DNA from: Acidobacteriota bacterium
Lineage (GTDB): Bacteria; Acidobacteriota; Vicinamibacteria; Marinacidobacterales; Marinacidobacteraceae
Assembly: GCA_022826825.1 (NCBI GenBank)
Contig: JAJDUD010000056.1
Location: 54,951-118,950 of the forward strand
DNA: 64,000 bases
Reading direction: 5' to 3'
The notes beneath the pieces are model-generated. The model was not told where the DNA came from and did not search any database. It saw nothing but the letters and a program-made list of their open reading frames with translations. Numbering within the stretch: the stretch's first letter is position 1; the number at the start of each line of letters is the position of its first letter. Below are positions 51,719 to 63,078 of the stretch, piece after piece. Made by a program: the position numbers and the translations under genes.

Positions 51719-52696
51719 TCAGGCGCCACCCCAGGCCGGAGTCGTCGCTTCCTCCGGGGAACCGACCACCGTGGTGACCGTCTCCGGATCGAAGGAGACG
51801 ACGCCGATCGGCGCCTCGGGCGCCTCGGGGAAGAGCAGCTCGGGAACGATTTCGTAGATGCCGTCCTCGAGTCCCGTGCAGGAGACCACGGCGAAGAGAT
51901 TCGTCTCGTTCACCTGGTTCAGCATGCTCTGGGGAATGCGCACGTTGGCCACGATTTCGCCCACGGCCGGCTGGCACGGAGCCTCGTCTGGTTCGCCCGG
52001 CGTCACCCAGACGGCCAGCCGCAATTCGCGGGCTTCCCGCGCCTCACCGATATCGAGGCGCACGTCGACGTAGCGGACACTGGGGCGAAGGGCGGGGTCG
52101 AGCTCGATCTGCAGGCGCTGCGCAAAGGTCTCCCGCAGCCCCTGCGCGGAGATCGGTTCGGTGGTGATCTGCGCCGTGTCGCGCAGCAGCGACTCGGGCC
52201 CTTCCACCGCGAGTTCGAGCGGTTCGATCACGACGCTGTGGATCTCGAACCCCGTCGCCGGCTGGCCGAGCACTCTTGGGCTCACCCGGACGGTGCTGGT
52301 CAGGGTGCGGTCGAGACGGAGGAGCACCTGCGGCGGGTCCACCCGCATCACCTGCACGCCCGACGGGGCTTCCACCGCCTCGGCCCCGAGAAACCAGGTG
52401 CGCTCGCCGGGGGCTTCTCCCGTCAGGTCGAGCCGCGCCCGGAGTCCCTGGACGGGGGCGTCGCGCAGCAGGCCGGAGGCGCCCCGAAGCCTCACGTCCA
52501 CCTCCTGGACCGACTGGTCCACGACCTCCAGTCCGGCCGGGACGTTGACGAGCTCGAGCGGTGTGGAGACGAACACCTCGGCCCCCTGCTCGTCCGCGAC
52601 GAAGAACCAGAGGCCGAACGCCAGTACGAGCGCCACGATGGCGCGGAACATCTCCACCGCGCGGAAGGACTCGGACCCCGTGACGAACTTGCTCAA
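51719..52696 (-). CDS. YbbR-domain protein (CdaR-like)
   Basis: 325 residues, TTG start overlapping the cdaA stop by four bases. One N-terminal membrane helix (AVEMFRAIVALVLAFGLWFF), then three YbbR beta-domains (for example STPLELVNVPAGLEVVDQSV, VQVMRVDPPQVLLRLDRTL, IELDPALRPSVRYVDVRLDI). In Firmicutes the equivalent CdaR binds and tunes the diadenylate cyclase CdaA; the direct coupling here supports the same role. Confidence 0.9.
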   Translation of the reverse strand: MSKFVTGSESFRAVEMFRAIVALVLAFGLWFFVADEQGAEVFVSTPLELVNVPAGLEVVDQSVQEVDVRLRGASGLLRDAPVQGLRARLDLTGEAPGERTWFLGAEAVEAPSGVQVMRVDPPQVLLRLDRTLTSTVRVSPRVLGQPATGFEIHSVVIEPLELAVEGPESLLRDTAQITTEPISAQGLRETFAQRLQIELDPALRPSVRYVDVRLDIGEAREARELRLAVWVTPGEPDEAPCQPAVGEIVANVRIPQSMLNQVNETNLFAVVSCTGLEDGIYEIVPELLFPEAPEAPIGVVSFDPETVTTVVGSPEEATTPAWGGA

Positions 52697-53541
52697 CGGA
52701 CGACCTCCGGGCTCGAGAGACGGCGCGCCGGCGCTGGCGTAGCGGCGCCCGAAGGGGCCGGACGGGACCGGGCGAGTTCCGCTTCCAGATCCGAGCGATC
52801 GGCGATCGGAATGATCCGGCCGCCGGCAACCACGCTCGCCTGCCCGGTCTCCTCCGAGACGACCAGCACCGTGGCATCGGTCTCCTCGGTGAGTCCCAGC
52901 GCGGCGCGGTGCCGCGTTCCCCCGAACCCGCCTTCCGCGTCGTGCCGGGAGAGGGGCAGGACGCAGCGGGCGGCGACGATCCGATCGCCACTGACGATGG
53001 CGGCCCCGTCATGGAGCGGGGAGGTGGGCTGGAACAGCGAGACCAGCAGTTGCGAACTCAACTGCGCGTCCAGCGGCATGCCGGAATCGGCGTAGCTCTT
53101 GAGGCCGATGTTCCCCTGCCAGACGACGATGGCTCCGACCCGATGCCGGGAGAGATCGGTGGCGGCTTCGACCAGCGTCGCAATGGTGGCGCGCTGCGGG
53201 TCCGGATCCCGGCGCCGGCCGCGGAGGAAACCGCCGCCGCCGATCTGGGCGAGACCGGTCCTGATTTCCGCCTGATAGAGGACGATGAGCGCGATTCCCA
53301 GATAGGGCAGCGTGTTGCGCACGATCCACTGCACGGTGGTGAGCCCAAGCTGGCTGGACCCGGTGAGCACCAGCAAGCCGCCGACGATCACCGTGCCGAA
53401 GGCCATCTGGGAGGCGCGGCGGCCCTCGATGAGCTTCAGCAGGACGTAGATCGCCCCGGCAACCAGGAGGATGTCCAGGACATCCGTCCAGGACAGGCGC
53501 GCCGCGAGCGTCTCGGCCAGGTCGAGGATCGTCTCGGTCAA
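52693..53541 (-). CDS. cdaA: CdaA-type diadenylate cyclase (c-di-AMP synthase)
   Basis: 282 residues, TTG start. Three N-terminal membrane helices (VLDILLVAGAIYVLLKLI, MAFGTVIVGGLLVLTG, LPYLGIALIVLYQ) precede the DisA_N catalytic domain with its two marker motifs, DGA (178-180, in SPLHDGAAIVSGDRI) and RHR (210-212, in GGTRHRAALGLTEE). It makes c-di-AMP from two ATP. The tail after residue 255 is Pro/Ala-rich and probably disordered. It is placed between ftsH and ybbR; cdaA-ybbR is the standard pair. Confidence 0.94.
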   Translation of the reverse strand: MTETILDLAETLAARLSWTDVLDILLVAGAIYVLLKLIEGRRASQMAFGTVIVGGLLVLTGSSQLGLTTVQWIVRNTLPYLGIALIVLYQAEIRTGLAQIGGGGFLRGRRRDPDPQRATIATLVEAATDLSRHRVGAIVVWQGNIGLKSYADSGMPLDAQLSSQLLVSLFQPTSPLHDGAAIVSGDRIVAARCVLPLSRHDAEGGFGGTRHRAALGLTEETDATVLVVSEETGQASVVAGGRIIPIADRSDLEAELARSRPAPSGAATPAPARRLSSPEVVR

Positions 53542-53591
53542 TCTGGTTCAGGCGAGGTGCCCTGCCGCCACGAGCCCTCCTTCACAGATTG

Positions 53592-55514
<1,923 letters not shown>

Positions 55515-55690
55515 CTCAGCGGGACGGTCCGCAGAGGAAAGGCCGCGTGACTTTGTTCACCGGCTCTCGGTTCTTGTCACCCATACGAAGGAAGTCCCGG
55601 CAAATTATAGGTTGCGCCCCGATCTCCCGGCCGGACCGGTTCCGGGAACCGGCAACGGCGTCCGTGTGGCGCAAGCAACATCGGTGTACT

Positions 55691-56818
55691 TCAGGATCCA
55701 TCGGCGCTTGCGGCGGGGGCCCCTTCGGCGGGCGAGACGGTCACCACCCGTTGCTCCAGCCGTACCGTCGCTCCCGGCAGGTTCACCGAGGATCCGCCGC
55801 GGCCCGTCCTGACGAGACGGACCACCGCTTCGATGTGCACGGCCCCGATGCGCCGCAGATCTCCGCGCGCGGTCCGGAGCGCCTCCCGGACGAGCCGGCG
55901 CGCGAGCGCCGGGTGCGCCGCGCCGAGCGCGGCGGCCGGAAACCGGACGCACGTGGAACCGTCGCGTTTCACCACGCTCGCAACCTCCCGGAAGCGTTCG
56001 GAGGTGATTTCGCTCAGCCACTCCTCATCCTCCCGCAGGAGCGCGGCGGTCCGGCCGAGCGCCGCCTCCGCCCGCGGGTTCACCGAGTCCCGGAGGAGCG
56101 GCAGGGCCTGGCGACGGATCCGGTTCCGGGTGAACTCCTCGAGTTCGTTGGATGGATCGGGGTAGAACGGCCACCCCGCCCCGTTTACCAGTTCGGCGAT
56201 CTCGGTCCGCGAAACCGAAAGCAGGGGCCGGACGATTTCGATTCCCCGCTCGTCGCTCCGGACGGGGGCCATGGCGCCGAGCCCGAGGGCGCCGGCGCCG
56301 CGAGCCAACTGGAGCAGCACGGTCTCGGCCTGATCGGTCAGGGTGTGCCCGAGAAGAACTGTCGCGGCGCCCCGTTCCCGGGCGATTTCGGCAAAGAAAT
56401 CGAGCCGCGCCAGCCTGCCGGCCTCCTCGATGGAGCGGCTCTCCCGGCGGGCGCGGCCTCGGACGTCCTGCTGGCCCGTGATGCATTCGATCCCGAGCGA
56501 CGCCGCGACGGTCCTCGCGAACCCGGCCTGCGCCCCGGAATCGGGACGGAGCCGGTGGTCGAGGTGCGCCGCCAGCAGCGCCGGCCCACCGGCCCTCTCG
56601 CGCACCCCACCGGGGGCGCCGAGGACGTGAAGAAGGGCGGTCGAGTCCATGCCACCGGAAAACCCGACCAGGACGGACCGGTTCCCGGCATCGTCCGGAA
56701 ACCAGTCGAGGGCGGCGGCGAGGGCTTCCCGCACCGCCGCGAGAACGGGGCCCCGCAGCGCTTGGCTCCCCGGAGGCGGCTGTCTGGAGACCCCGGGATC
56801 AGGCGCCGCCCGGTCCAT
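55691..56818 (-). CDS. tilS: tRNA(Ile)-lysidine synthase
   Basis: 375 residues. PP-loop SVLVGFSGGMDSTALLHVLG (SGGMDS at 54-59), AAHLDHRLRPDSGAQAGF, GHTLTDQAETVLLQLARGAG and MAPVRSDERGIEIVRPLL are the TilS N-terminal ATPase signatures, followed by RNRIRRQALPLLRDSVNPRA. It converts C34 to lysidine in tRNA-Ile(CAU). It has about 60 fewer residues than the E. coli protein, with a short C-terminal region. It overlaps the upstream CNNM gene by 20 bases; the downstream ftsH follows after 176 bases. Confidence 0.92.
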   Translation of the reverse strand: MDRAAPDPGVSRQPPPGSQALRGPVLAAVREALAAALDWFPDDAGNRSVLVGFSGGMDSTALLHVLGAPGGVRERAGGPALLAAHLDHRLRPDSGAQAGFARTVAASLGIECITGQQDVRGRARRESRSIEEAGRLARLDFFAEIARERGAATVLLGHTLTDQAETVLLQLARGAGALGLGAMAPVRSDERGIEIVRPLLSVSRTEIAELVNGAGWPFYPDPSNELEEFTRNRIRRQALPLLRDSVNPRAEAALGRTAALLREDEEWLSEITSERFREVASVVKRDGSTCVRFPAAALGAAHPALARRLVREALRTARGDLRRIGAVHIEAVVRLVRTGRGGSSVNLPGATVRLEQRVVTVSPAEGAPAASADGS

Positions 56819-58112
56819 CCTTTCTCGCTCTCGAGCCGGATGGCTCCCGGGGGGCCGGCTCGATGCGCAGCCGGGTGATCCGGTGGCCGTCCACGGCCAT
56901 CACCCGGAGCACGGCGCCCGCAACCTGTACGGCTTCCCCCTCTTCCGGGATGTGGCCGGTTCGGGCGAGCACGAATCCCGCTACGGTGTCGTAGTCGTCC
57001 CCCGGCGGAATCTCGATCCTCGCTTCGGGGCCGCTCAAACCGGGCCCGTGCTGAGCGAGTTCAGCGTTGGCCTCGGAAACGGTCAGGGTGCCGTCGAGCA
57101 GAAAGCTCCCTCCGGGCCCCGGCGCGCTCTCGCCCGGTCCGGGACCGCGAATGGCTTCGAGGAGCGAACTCGAGGTCACGAGACCCTCCACGCCGCCGTG
57201 TTCATCCACCACGATGAGCATGCGGCAGGACTGCTCGCGCATCTGGACGAGCGCCTGGGCGAGCGTGGCGGTACCCGGAGAAAAGCGCGCCGGCGCCAGG
57301 TGGTTCTCCGGCCGGAAGTCGGCCCCGGATTCGACGGCCGGCAGGACGTCGCGAAGATCCAGGATGCCCCGCACGTCGTCGAGGGTGCTCCCCACCACCG
57401 GGAGCCGGGTATGGCCGTGCCGGCGGAAGAGCCGCATCGCCTCCGAGACCTCGGCGCCGAACGGGACGGCCACGATCGCCCGCCTGGGGGTCATGACCTC
57501 GGTGAGCCGCCGCCCGGTGGCGTCGGCGAGTTTCACCAGGACCTGCCTCTCCACCGCGTCGGCGTCCGGCGATCCGAAACGCAGGCTCTCCCGCATCTCG
57601 GCGGCGCTGATCGTCGCCTCGCGCGCCGGGCGCGAGATGCCGAAGACCCGCAGGAAGTTGGTCACCAGCCAGGACAGGGCGGCCGCGATCGGGCCGAGGA
57701 GCCACAACAACCCCTGCACCGGCCGCACCATGCTCAGCGACCACTTCTCGGAGTGACGGGCGGCGATGCTCTTGGGCACCATCTCGCCGAAGACGAGCAG
57801 GGCGGCGCCGACGAGGAGCGTCGCGAGGGTTGCCGCCCGGGCGCGCTCATCGGTGGTTTCGGCTCCCGCCGAAAGCACGACCGTGGCCAGCACGCCGGCG
57901 AGTACGTTGGCGAAGACGTTTCCCGTCAGGATCGCTCCCAGGAAACGTTCCGGATGCTCGGCCACCCGGACAACGGCGGCGGCCTTCCGGCTGCGGACCG
58001 CCAGCGCGCGCAGGCGGTGCAGCCGCACCGCCATGAAGGCGGTCTCCGATCCCGAGAAGAAGGCCGAAAGGACCAGGACTCCGAGGAGCGCCGCCGCGAA
58101 GGCCCAGGTCAC
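56799..58112 (-). CDS. CNNM/CorC-type protein (DUF21, CBS pair, CorC_HlyC domain)
   Basis: 437 residues, GTG start overlapping the mqnC stop by four bases. The DUF21 membrane domain (1-190, with SAFFSGSETAFMAV, VFGEMVPKSIAARHSEKWSL) is followed by two CBS domains (MTPRRAIVAVPFGAEVSEAM; MLIVVDEHGGVEGLVTSSSL) and a C-terminal CorC_HlyC domain (IPPGDDYDTVAGFVLARTGH). The family handles Mg or Co efflux; 'haemolysin' is an old misnomer. The reason for its place in the mqn string is unclear. Confidence 0.93.
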   Translation of the reverse strand: MTWAFAAALLGVLVLSAFFSGSETAFMAVRLHRLRALAVRSRKAAAVVRVAEHPERFLGAILTGNVFANVLAGVLATVVLSAGAETTDERARAATLATLLVGAALLVFGEMVPKSIAARHSEKWSLSMVRPVQGLLWLLGPIAAALSWLVTNFLRVFGISRPAREATISAAEMRESLRFGSPDADAVERQVLVKLADATGRRLTEVMTPRRAIVAVPFGAEVSEAMRLFRRHGHTRLPVVGSTLDDVRGILDLRDVLPAVESGADFRPENHLAPARFSPGTATLAQALVQMREQSCRMLIVVDEHGGVEGLVTSSSLLEAIRGPGPGESAPGPGGSFLLDGTLTVSEANAELAQHGPGLSGPEARIEIPPGDDYDTVAGFVLARTGHIPEEGEAVQVAGAVLRVMAVDGHRITRLRIEPAPREPSGSRARKDGPGGA

Positions 58113-59221
58113 GGACCGCTGGCCGGGTGACTCGACGGTTCCGGCCGCAACGTGCGGTACTTGGTGTCGCGCTGCACCGGAGTGAATCCGGCTTCCCGGA
58201 TCAGAATCTGCACCTCGTCAATGCTCGTGCGGTTGATGAAACCCGTGCACGCGTGAACGTTCTCTTCGAGCAGCGTGCCCCCGAAGTCGTCGGCGCCCCA
58301 ATGCAGGCCGACCTGGCCGGCCTTCTTCCCCTCGCTGAACCACGATGCCTGGATGTGATCGAAGTTGTCGAGCACCAGCCGCGAGACACCGAGGACACGG
58401 AGGTAGTCGTTGGGTCCGGCGTAGTGCGGAATCTTCCGGACGAGCGGAGTGTTGCCGGGCTTGAAACTCCAGGGCACGAACGCCGTGAATCCGTGGAACT
58501 CATCCTGCAGTTCGCGGATGCTCGACAGGTGGGTGACGATGTCCTCCGTCGTTTCCACGTGGCCGTACATCATGGTCGCGGTACTCACGAACCCGACGGC
58601 GTGAGCCTCGCGATGCACGTCGAGCCAGGCGTCCGCCCCCCCCTTCTTGTGGGACACCTTCCGCCGCACCCGGTCGCTCAGGATCTCGGCGCCGCCCCCG
58701 GGGAGCGTGTCCTGCCCCGCCTCCTTGAGCCTGACCAGGACCTCGCGAATGCTGAGCCCGCTGACCTTGGCCATGCCTTCGACTTCAACCGCCGACCAGT
58801 AGTGCGGGGTGACCTCCGGAAAACGTTCGCGCGTTCCGCGGACGAGATCAAGGTAATAGTCGAGCGGCAGCGATTCGTTGACTCCTCCCTGCAGGAGGAC
58901 GGTCGTAGCGCCCTCCTCGACGGCTTTGCCGATGCGGTCCAGCATTTCCTCGACGGAATGGGTATAGGCCTCCGCGTGTCCCGGGGGCCGATAGAAGGCG
59001 CAGAAGGTGCAGTCCACTTCGCAAACGTTCGTGTAGTTGGGATTCGTATCGACCACGAAGGTGACTTCCCGTTCCGGATGCCGGCGGAACCGGTCGTGGT
59101 TGGCAAGCTCTCCGACAAACAGCAGGGGAGCCTCGTCCATCAGCCAGGCGGCGTCGGTTTCCGAGAGCCGCACGCGGCTTTCCACCTTGCGCCGGATCCG
59201 GTCCATCGCGCCTTTCAACAT
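58109..59221 (-). CDS. mqnC: Cyclic dehypoxanthinyl futalosine synthase (radical SAM)
   Basis: 370 residues. Radical SAM cysteines Cys67, Cys71 and Cys74 in NVCEVDCTFCAFYRPPG; then LLQGGVNESLPLDYY, HYWSAVEVEGMAKVSGLS, DTLPGGGAEILSDRVRRKVS and SWFSEGKKAGQVGLHWGADD, all MqnC-specific compared with MqnE. It cyclises dehypoxanthine futalosine in the futalosine route to menaquinone. Its ATG overlaps the mqnA stop by seven bases. It is the third mqn gene of the string. Confidence 0.95.
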   Translation of the reverse strand: MLKGAMDRIRRKVESRVRLSETDAAWLMDEAPLLFVGELANHDRFRRHPEREVTFVVDTNPNYTNVCEVDCTFCAFYRPPGHAEAYTHSVEEMLDRIGKAVEEGATTVLLQGGVNESLPLDYYLDLVRGTRERFPEVTPHYWSAVEVEGMAKVSGLSIREVLVRLKEAGQDTLPGGGAEILSDRVRRKVSHKKGGADAWLDVHREAHAVGFVSTATMMYGHVETTEDIVTHLSSIRELQDEFHGFTAFVPWSFKPGNTPLVRKIPHYAGPNDYLRVLGVSRLVLDNFDHIQASWFSEGKKAGQVGLHWGADDFGGTLLEENVHACTGFINRTSIDEVQILIREAGFTPVQRDTKYRTLRPEPSSHPASGP

Positions 59222-60015
59222 GCCGCCCCGTTCTCCTGCATCGCCGGCGCCGAGGAAACGAGATTTCCTTTCCTCACCAGTTGCCGGAAGGTTGCGAAGC
59301 CCCGGCGCTCCGGCTCGTCGAACCGGTAGGTGAAGTCCCGGAGATACCTCGCAATGGTTGACCCATCCCCCAGCGGTCCCGCCGCCTCGTCGGCGATTTC
59401 GGGAATCCGTTCGATGCCCCGCTCGAGTGAGGCGGCGATCGTGTCCTGGAGCCCGGACCGCTTGGCCGCAGTCAACGACCGGCGCGCGCTCCAGATCGCG
59501 AAGACGAAGGGCAGTCCGGTCCAGTCACGCCAGCGCGCCGCGAGGTCGAAGCGGTAGGGAAACCGCGGATCGGGCCGTTCGCGTTCCCGAAGCGCCTCGT
59601 CGCCGATCAGGAGGACGGCTTCGTGTTCCCGCGTGACCCCCGAGCGGTACTCCGGACGCTCGATGCCAAGCCGCTGCTCGAGCCAGAGCCGCAGCAGCAG
59701 CACCGACGTCGAGGTTTCCCTGGTGATTTCGACGGTCCTTCCACCGAGTTGCTCGGCGGGGCGCCGCGAGAGGAGAAACACGCTTCCCGCTTTCTTGCGG
59801 CAAGCGATTCCGAAGGCGCCCCGAGCGTCTCCCAGCGGTGAGTACCGCGCTTCGCTGCGAATCAGGTCTCCGACCGAAAGTAGTCCGGCGTCGAGTTCCG
59901 AGGTCGCCGCGAGCCGGCCGATCTCGGACGGTGACGCGCGGAACACGCGCAGACCCGGAAAGGGCTCGAAGGGCCGGGTATTGAGATAGGCGAGTTGCCC
60001 GAGAAGCAGGCGCAT
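59215..60015 (-). CDS. mqnA: Chorismate dehydratase MqnA
   Basis: 266 residues from the ATG at 60015 (tracked 60315 runs through the repeat). GQLAYLNTRPFEPF at the start, GRLAATSELDAGLLSVGDLI, the TRETSTSVLLLRLWL block, VLLIGDEALRE and WTGLPFVFAIWSARR are MqnA features of a periplasmic-binding-like fold used as an enzyme. It forms 3-enolpyruvylbenzoate from chorismate, the first step of the futalosine pathway. It is overlapped by mqnC and separated from mqnE by palindromic repeat G. Confidence 0.93.
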   Translation of the reverse strand: MRLLLGQLAYLNTRPFEPFPGLRVFRASPSEIGRLAATSELDAGLLSVGDLIRSEARYSPLGDARGAFGIACRKKAGSVFLLSRRPAEQLGGRTVEITRETSTSVLLLRLWLEQRLGIERPEYRSGVTREHEAVLLIGDEALRERERPDPRFPYRFDLAARWRDWTGLPFVFAIWSARRSLTAAKRSGLQDTIAASLERGIERIPEIADEAAGPLGDGSTIARYLRDFTYRFDEPERRGFATFRQLVRKGNLVSSAPAMQENGAAC

Positions 60016-60029
60016 TGCTAACGGCCTGT

Positions 60030-60345
60030 GGTGGAGCCCGGTTGAGCGCCGAGGCCGCTGGTTGCAGTGAAAATGCGGTCCGACGGGTCGGTCAAAGTGC
60101 CCTGGTGGCGCCGCTGGCCTGGAACGCCGACCTCTGGTCGGCACGCGCTGCGCGACTGCGCAGCGCACGGCGGGGCGCTGACCTGCGGGATGGTTCTCTC
60201 TCGCGGTGCGACTGGGCCGAGGAGATGCTCCCGGATCTCTGTCGTCCAAGGCGAATAGCGGCGCGTCGCCCGCGGGCCTTCGGCCCGCTGTGCCGACCGG
60301 AGGTCGGCGTTCCAAGCCGTTTCCGCCGTTTTCATGACCAGCGGG
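60030..60345 (-). repeat. Composite palindromic repeat, locus G, inside the mqn string
   Basis: Fills the 383-base gap between mqnE and mqnA. It holds GGAACGCCGACCTCTGGTCG near 60120, the stem GCGCTGCGC..GCGCAGCGC, GGGCCTTCGGCCC and GCCGACCGGAGGTCGGC near 60305. The right half matches the middle of locus B in inverted orientation; the left flank (GTGAAAATGCGGTCCGACGG) matches loci A and E. It breaks an otherwise coupled gene string, so mqnA and the genes after it may need their own promoter or may be tuned by the hairpins. Confidence 0.87.
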
Positions 60346-60398
60346 GTGCGTAGGAGGACCCGATCATGAGCGTTTCTCCCGGTAGGGGGCACGGGCGG

Positions 60399-61511
60399 TC
60401 AGGCAGCCTCCCAGACCTGGACCACGTTGTAGAGCGCGTCCCGCTCCACGGGGACCTTGCCGGCGTCCTGAATCATCTGGATGAGCCGCTCCCGGGCGAC
60501 GCCGACCGGACTCGTCGCCTGCGCGAGATGGGCGATCTTTTCTTCACCGATGGTTCCGTCGAGGTCGCTGGCTCCGAAGTTCAGCGCCATGGCCGCCGAG
60601 TCCTCGCCGAGCATCACCCAGTAAGCCTTGACATGGGGAACGTTGTCGAGGAGCAGGCGGGCGCAGGCGACGGTTCGGAGATCCTCGAGAACCGACGCCT
60701 GGCGCTCGGCGAGGCCGGTGTTGCCCGGTTGCAGGGCGAGCGGAATGAACGACTGGAACCCGGCATCGGACGAATCGCGTTCGTCCTGCGCTTCCCGAAG
60801 CTGGATCATGTGATCCACCCGTTCGGCGAGCGTCTCGATGTGCCCGTAGAGCAGGGTCGCGTTCGTCATGATCCCCAGCCGATGAGCCGCCCGGTGCACC
60901 TCGAACCAGCGTTCCCGACCGATCTTGGTCTTGAACGTTTCCTTGCGGACGCGGTCCGAGAACACCTCCGCTCCACCCCCCGGCAGAGTCCTCAGGCCCG
61001 CCTCCTTCAGTTGGATCAGGATGTCCTCGATGCTGGTTTTCTCCAGCCGGGCGAACCAGTCGATTTCGACGGCCGTCCACGCCTTGATCTGGACCGTCGG
61101 AAAGTTCCGATGGATCTCGCGAACGATCTCGAGATAGCGGGCGAAGGGCCACTTGGGGTGCAGCCCGCCCACGATATGGACCTCGGAGAGTTCGTCGGAC
61201 ACCTGGGCGAGGACTTCCTCCATGGTCTGTTCGTATGCGTGTGCGTCGCCCGGCTTGGCGGCGAAGTCGCAGAAGACGCAGGACAGGACGCACAGGTTCG
61301 TCGGGTTGATCTGCCGGTTCACCACGAACTGGACCCGGTCCCCGTTGCGCACCCTGGCGGTGTGGTCCGCCATCCGCCCGAGTGCCGGCAGGTCGACGGT
61401 CCAGAGCAGAGTCATTCCGTCGTCGAAGCCGAGGCGGTCTCCGGCCAGAACCTTCTCCCAGATCGGGACCAGGGATCGGTCGCGGAACGCGACGCCTTCG
61501 GCAATCAGCAC
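60399..61511 (-). CDS. mqnE: Aminodeoxyfutalosine synthase (radical SAM)
   Basis: 370 residues, GTG start. Cys74, Cys78 and Cys81 in TNLCVLSCVFCDFAAKPGD form the radical SAM site; EVHIVGGLHPKWPFARYLEI, IKAWTAVEIDWFARLEKTS, LRTLPGGGAEVFSDRVRKET, SFIPLALQPGNTGLAERQAS and AMALNFGASDLDGTIGEEKI identify MqnE rather than MqnC. It joins enolpyruvylbenzoate with the adenosyl group of SAM. It lies downstream of the ubiX-like gene on the same strand. Confidence 0.95.
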   Translation of the reverse strand: MLIAEGVAFRDRSLVPIWEKVLAGDRLGFDDGMTLLWTVDLPALGRMADHTARVRNGDRVQFVVNRQINPTNLCVLSCVFCDFAAKPGDAHAYEQTMEEVLAQVSDELSEVHIVGGLHPKWPFARYLEIVREIHRNFPTVQIKAWTAVEIDWFARLEKTSIEDILIQLKEAGLRTLPGGGAEVFSDRVRKETFKTKIGRERWFEVHRAAHRLGIMTNATLLYGHIETLAERVDHMIQLREAQDERDSSDAGFQSFIPLALQPGNTGLAERQASVLEDLRTVACARLLLDNVPHVKAYWVMLGEDSAAMALNFGASDLDGTIGEEKIAHLAQATSPVGVARERLIQMIQDAGKVPVERDALYNVVQVWEAA

Positions 61512-61607
61512 GGGAAATCTCCGGAGCCAGGCGCTCGGGAACGAGGCCGGATGCGTTCGGCATCCCGGGCGCGGGAGGCCTCGATTGAGGGGCGAAAAAT
61601 CCTAGCA

Positions 61608-61642
61608 TGAGAGCGCCGGTCCGAAGACCGGAGCACCGCGGC
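61608..61642 (-). repeat. Short palindromic repeat, locus H
   Basis: Single-hairpin copy GAGCGCCGGTCCGAAGACCGG directly after the stop of the ubiX-like gene and about 100 bases before mqnE. It keeps the GAGCGCCGGTC half of the family core. Confidence 0.6.
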
Positions 61643-62194
61643 TTACCGGGTTTCTTCTTCCCGCCACCCGGGTGCGTCGGCGAGTCCCAATACGCCGAGC
61701 ACCTTGTCGCAAAAGCCGTCCACGACTTCGGCCATCGAGTCGGGGTTGCGGTACCAGGGAGGCGCCACGGGCATCACGATCCCACCCGCTTCGGAAACGG
61801 CGAGGGCGTTCCGCAAGGTGATGGTGGACCAGGGTGTCTCGCGCACGCAGAGAACGAGGCGCATGCGTTCCTTGAGGGCGACCTGAGCTGCCCGGGTAAT
61901 CAGCGTGTCCGCGATTCCGTTCGCGACCTTGCCCAGCGTCGAAAGACTGCACGGGATCAGAACCAGGGCGTCGTAGCGGTTTGAACCCGAAGACCAGGGT
62001 GCGGCCAGATCGGAGTCACGATGCACACGTCGGACGTGTTCCTTCAGATCATCCAGCGCCAGACCTGTCTCGAGCCGCAGCACCTCCTCTCCCCAGCGGG
62101 ACACGATGAGGTGTTTCTCACCGGGACAGCGTTTCAGGAACCGGACACCGTAAACCGCTCCCGAAGAGCCCGACATGCCGACGACGATTCTCAT
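61643..62194 (-). CDS. UbiX-family flavin prenyltransferase
   Basis: 183 residues from the ATG at 62194, which overlaps the mqnP-like stop by four bases (ATGA). RIVVGMSGSSGAVYGVRFL is the FMN-binding start; YDALVLIPCSLSTLGKVANG, RMRLVLCVRETPWSTITLRN and GGIVMPVAPPWY are UbiX/Pad1 hallmarks. It makes the prenylated FMN cofactor for a UbiD-type decarboxylase. Its coupling to the MqnP-like prenyltransferase indicates service to the naphthoate decarboxylation step of the futalosine route; the UbiD partner itself is not in the window. Confidence 0.93.
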   Translation of the reverse strand: MRIVVGMSGSSGAVYGVRFLKRCPGEKHLIVSRWGEEVLRLETGLALDDLKEHVRRVHRDSDLAAPWSSGSNRYDALVLIPCSLSTLGKVANGIADTLITRAAQVALKERMRLVLCVRETPWSTITLRNALAVSEAGGIVMPVAPPWYRNPDSMAEVVDGFCDKVLGVLGLADAPGWREEETR

Positions 62195-63078
62195 GACGCC
62201 GGAAGGGAAGCTTGAGACAGCAGAATGCCGAGGAAGACGACGCATCCCAACACGGCATTCACCTGAAAGAAGGCGAAGTTCACCCGATGCCGGAGTCGAT
62301 GTTGCAAGAGAAAGAGACCGCCGGTGAGGATGAACAGGAGACCGGACACGGTGCCGTGAAGCGAGGTTGAGAAAAGGATCATAAGAGCACAGAACGCCAG
62401 AGCGTGCATTCCGGCGGCAACCCTTGCGGCCTGCCGGCTTCCGATCGCCGCAGGCAGCGAGAAGACACCGGTCTGGCGGTCCGACTCTTCGTCGAGGGTC
62501 GCATAGAGAATGTCGAAGCCCGCGGACCAGAGCGCCGTAAAGGTGGCCAGCATCACGATCGGCAGGAGACCTCGCCATTCGAGAGCCACCGCATAGAAGC
62601 CGCATAGCGGGCCCAGGGCGAGCGTGACGCCGAGTCCCAGGTGCGCCCACCGGGTGGTTCGCTTCAGAAGTGGATAGCCGACGAAAGCCGCCAGCGGGAT
62701 GGGCGCGATGGCCAGGCAGCGGGGCGAGATGGCCCAAGCCGCCGCCAGGGCGACGATGAACGCGAGGATGGCCACGACCACCGCACCTCGAAGGGAAATC
62801 GCGCCCGCCGGCAAGGCGCGATTCGCGGTGCGTGGATTCTGTGCGTCGAGGTGTCGGTCGAGGATTCGGTTGAGCCCCAACGCGGTCGTGCGAGCCCCCG
62901 TGGCCGCGACGAGAATCAACACCGCGGTGCGCAGGGTGAGCGGAGGTTCCGCCAACAATGCGCCCGCGTAGATCAGGGGAACCGAGAACAGCGTATGTTC
63001 AATCTTGAGGTAGTCGGCCCAAACCTTGAGGCGATGCCCAATCGAGGTTCGCACGTTATCGGACACGTCCCGGAGCAA
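62191..63078 (-). CDS. UbiA-family prenyltransferase, MqnP-like
   Basis: 295 residues, TTG start, about eight helices. WADYLKIEHTLFSVPLIYAG and GLNRILDRHLDAQNPRTANR (first Asp motif N-x-x-x-D-x-x-x-D) with AGFDILYATLDEESDRQTGV (second motif) are the UbiA/MqnP pattern of the 4-hydroxybenzoate-type branch. It should attach the polyprenyl tail to the naphthoate precursor of menaquinone. First gene of the - strand string; its promoter should lie between it and the divergent basic-repeat gene. Confidence 0.9.
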   Translation of the reverse strand: MLRDVSDNVRTSIGHRLKVWADYLKIEHTLFSVPLIYAGALLAEPPLTLRTAVLILVAATGARTTALGLNRILDRHLDAQNPRTANRALPAGAISLRGAVVVAILAFIVALAAAWAISPRCLAIAPIPLAAFVGYPLLKRTTRWAHLGLGVTLALGPLCGFYAVALEWRGLLPIVMLATFTALWSAGFDILYATLDEESDRQTGVFSLPAAIGSRQAARVAAGMHALAFCALMILFSTSLHGTVSGLLFILTGGLFLLQHRLRHRVNFAFFQVNAVLGCVVFLGILLSQASLPAS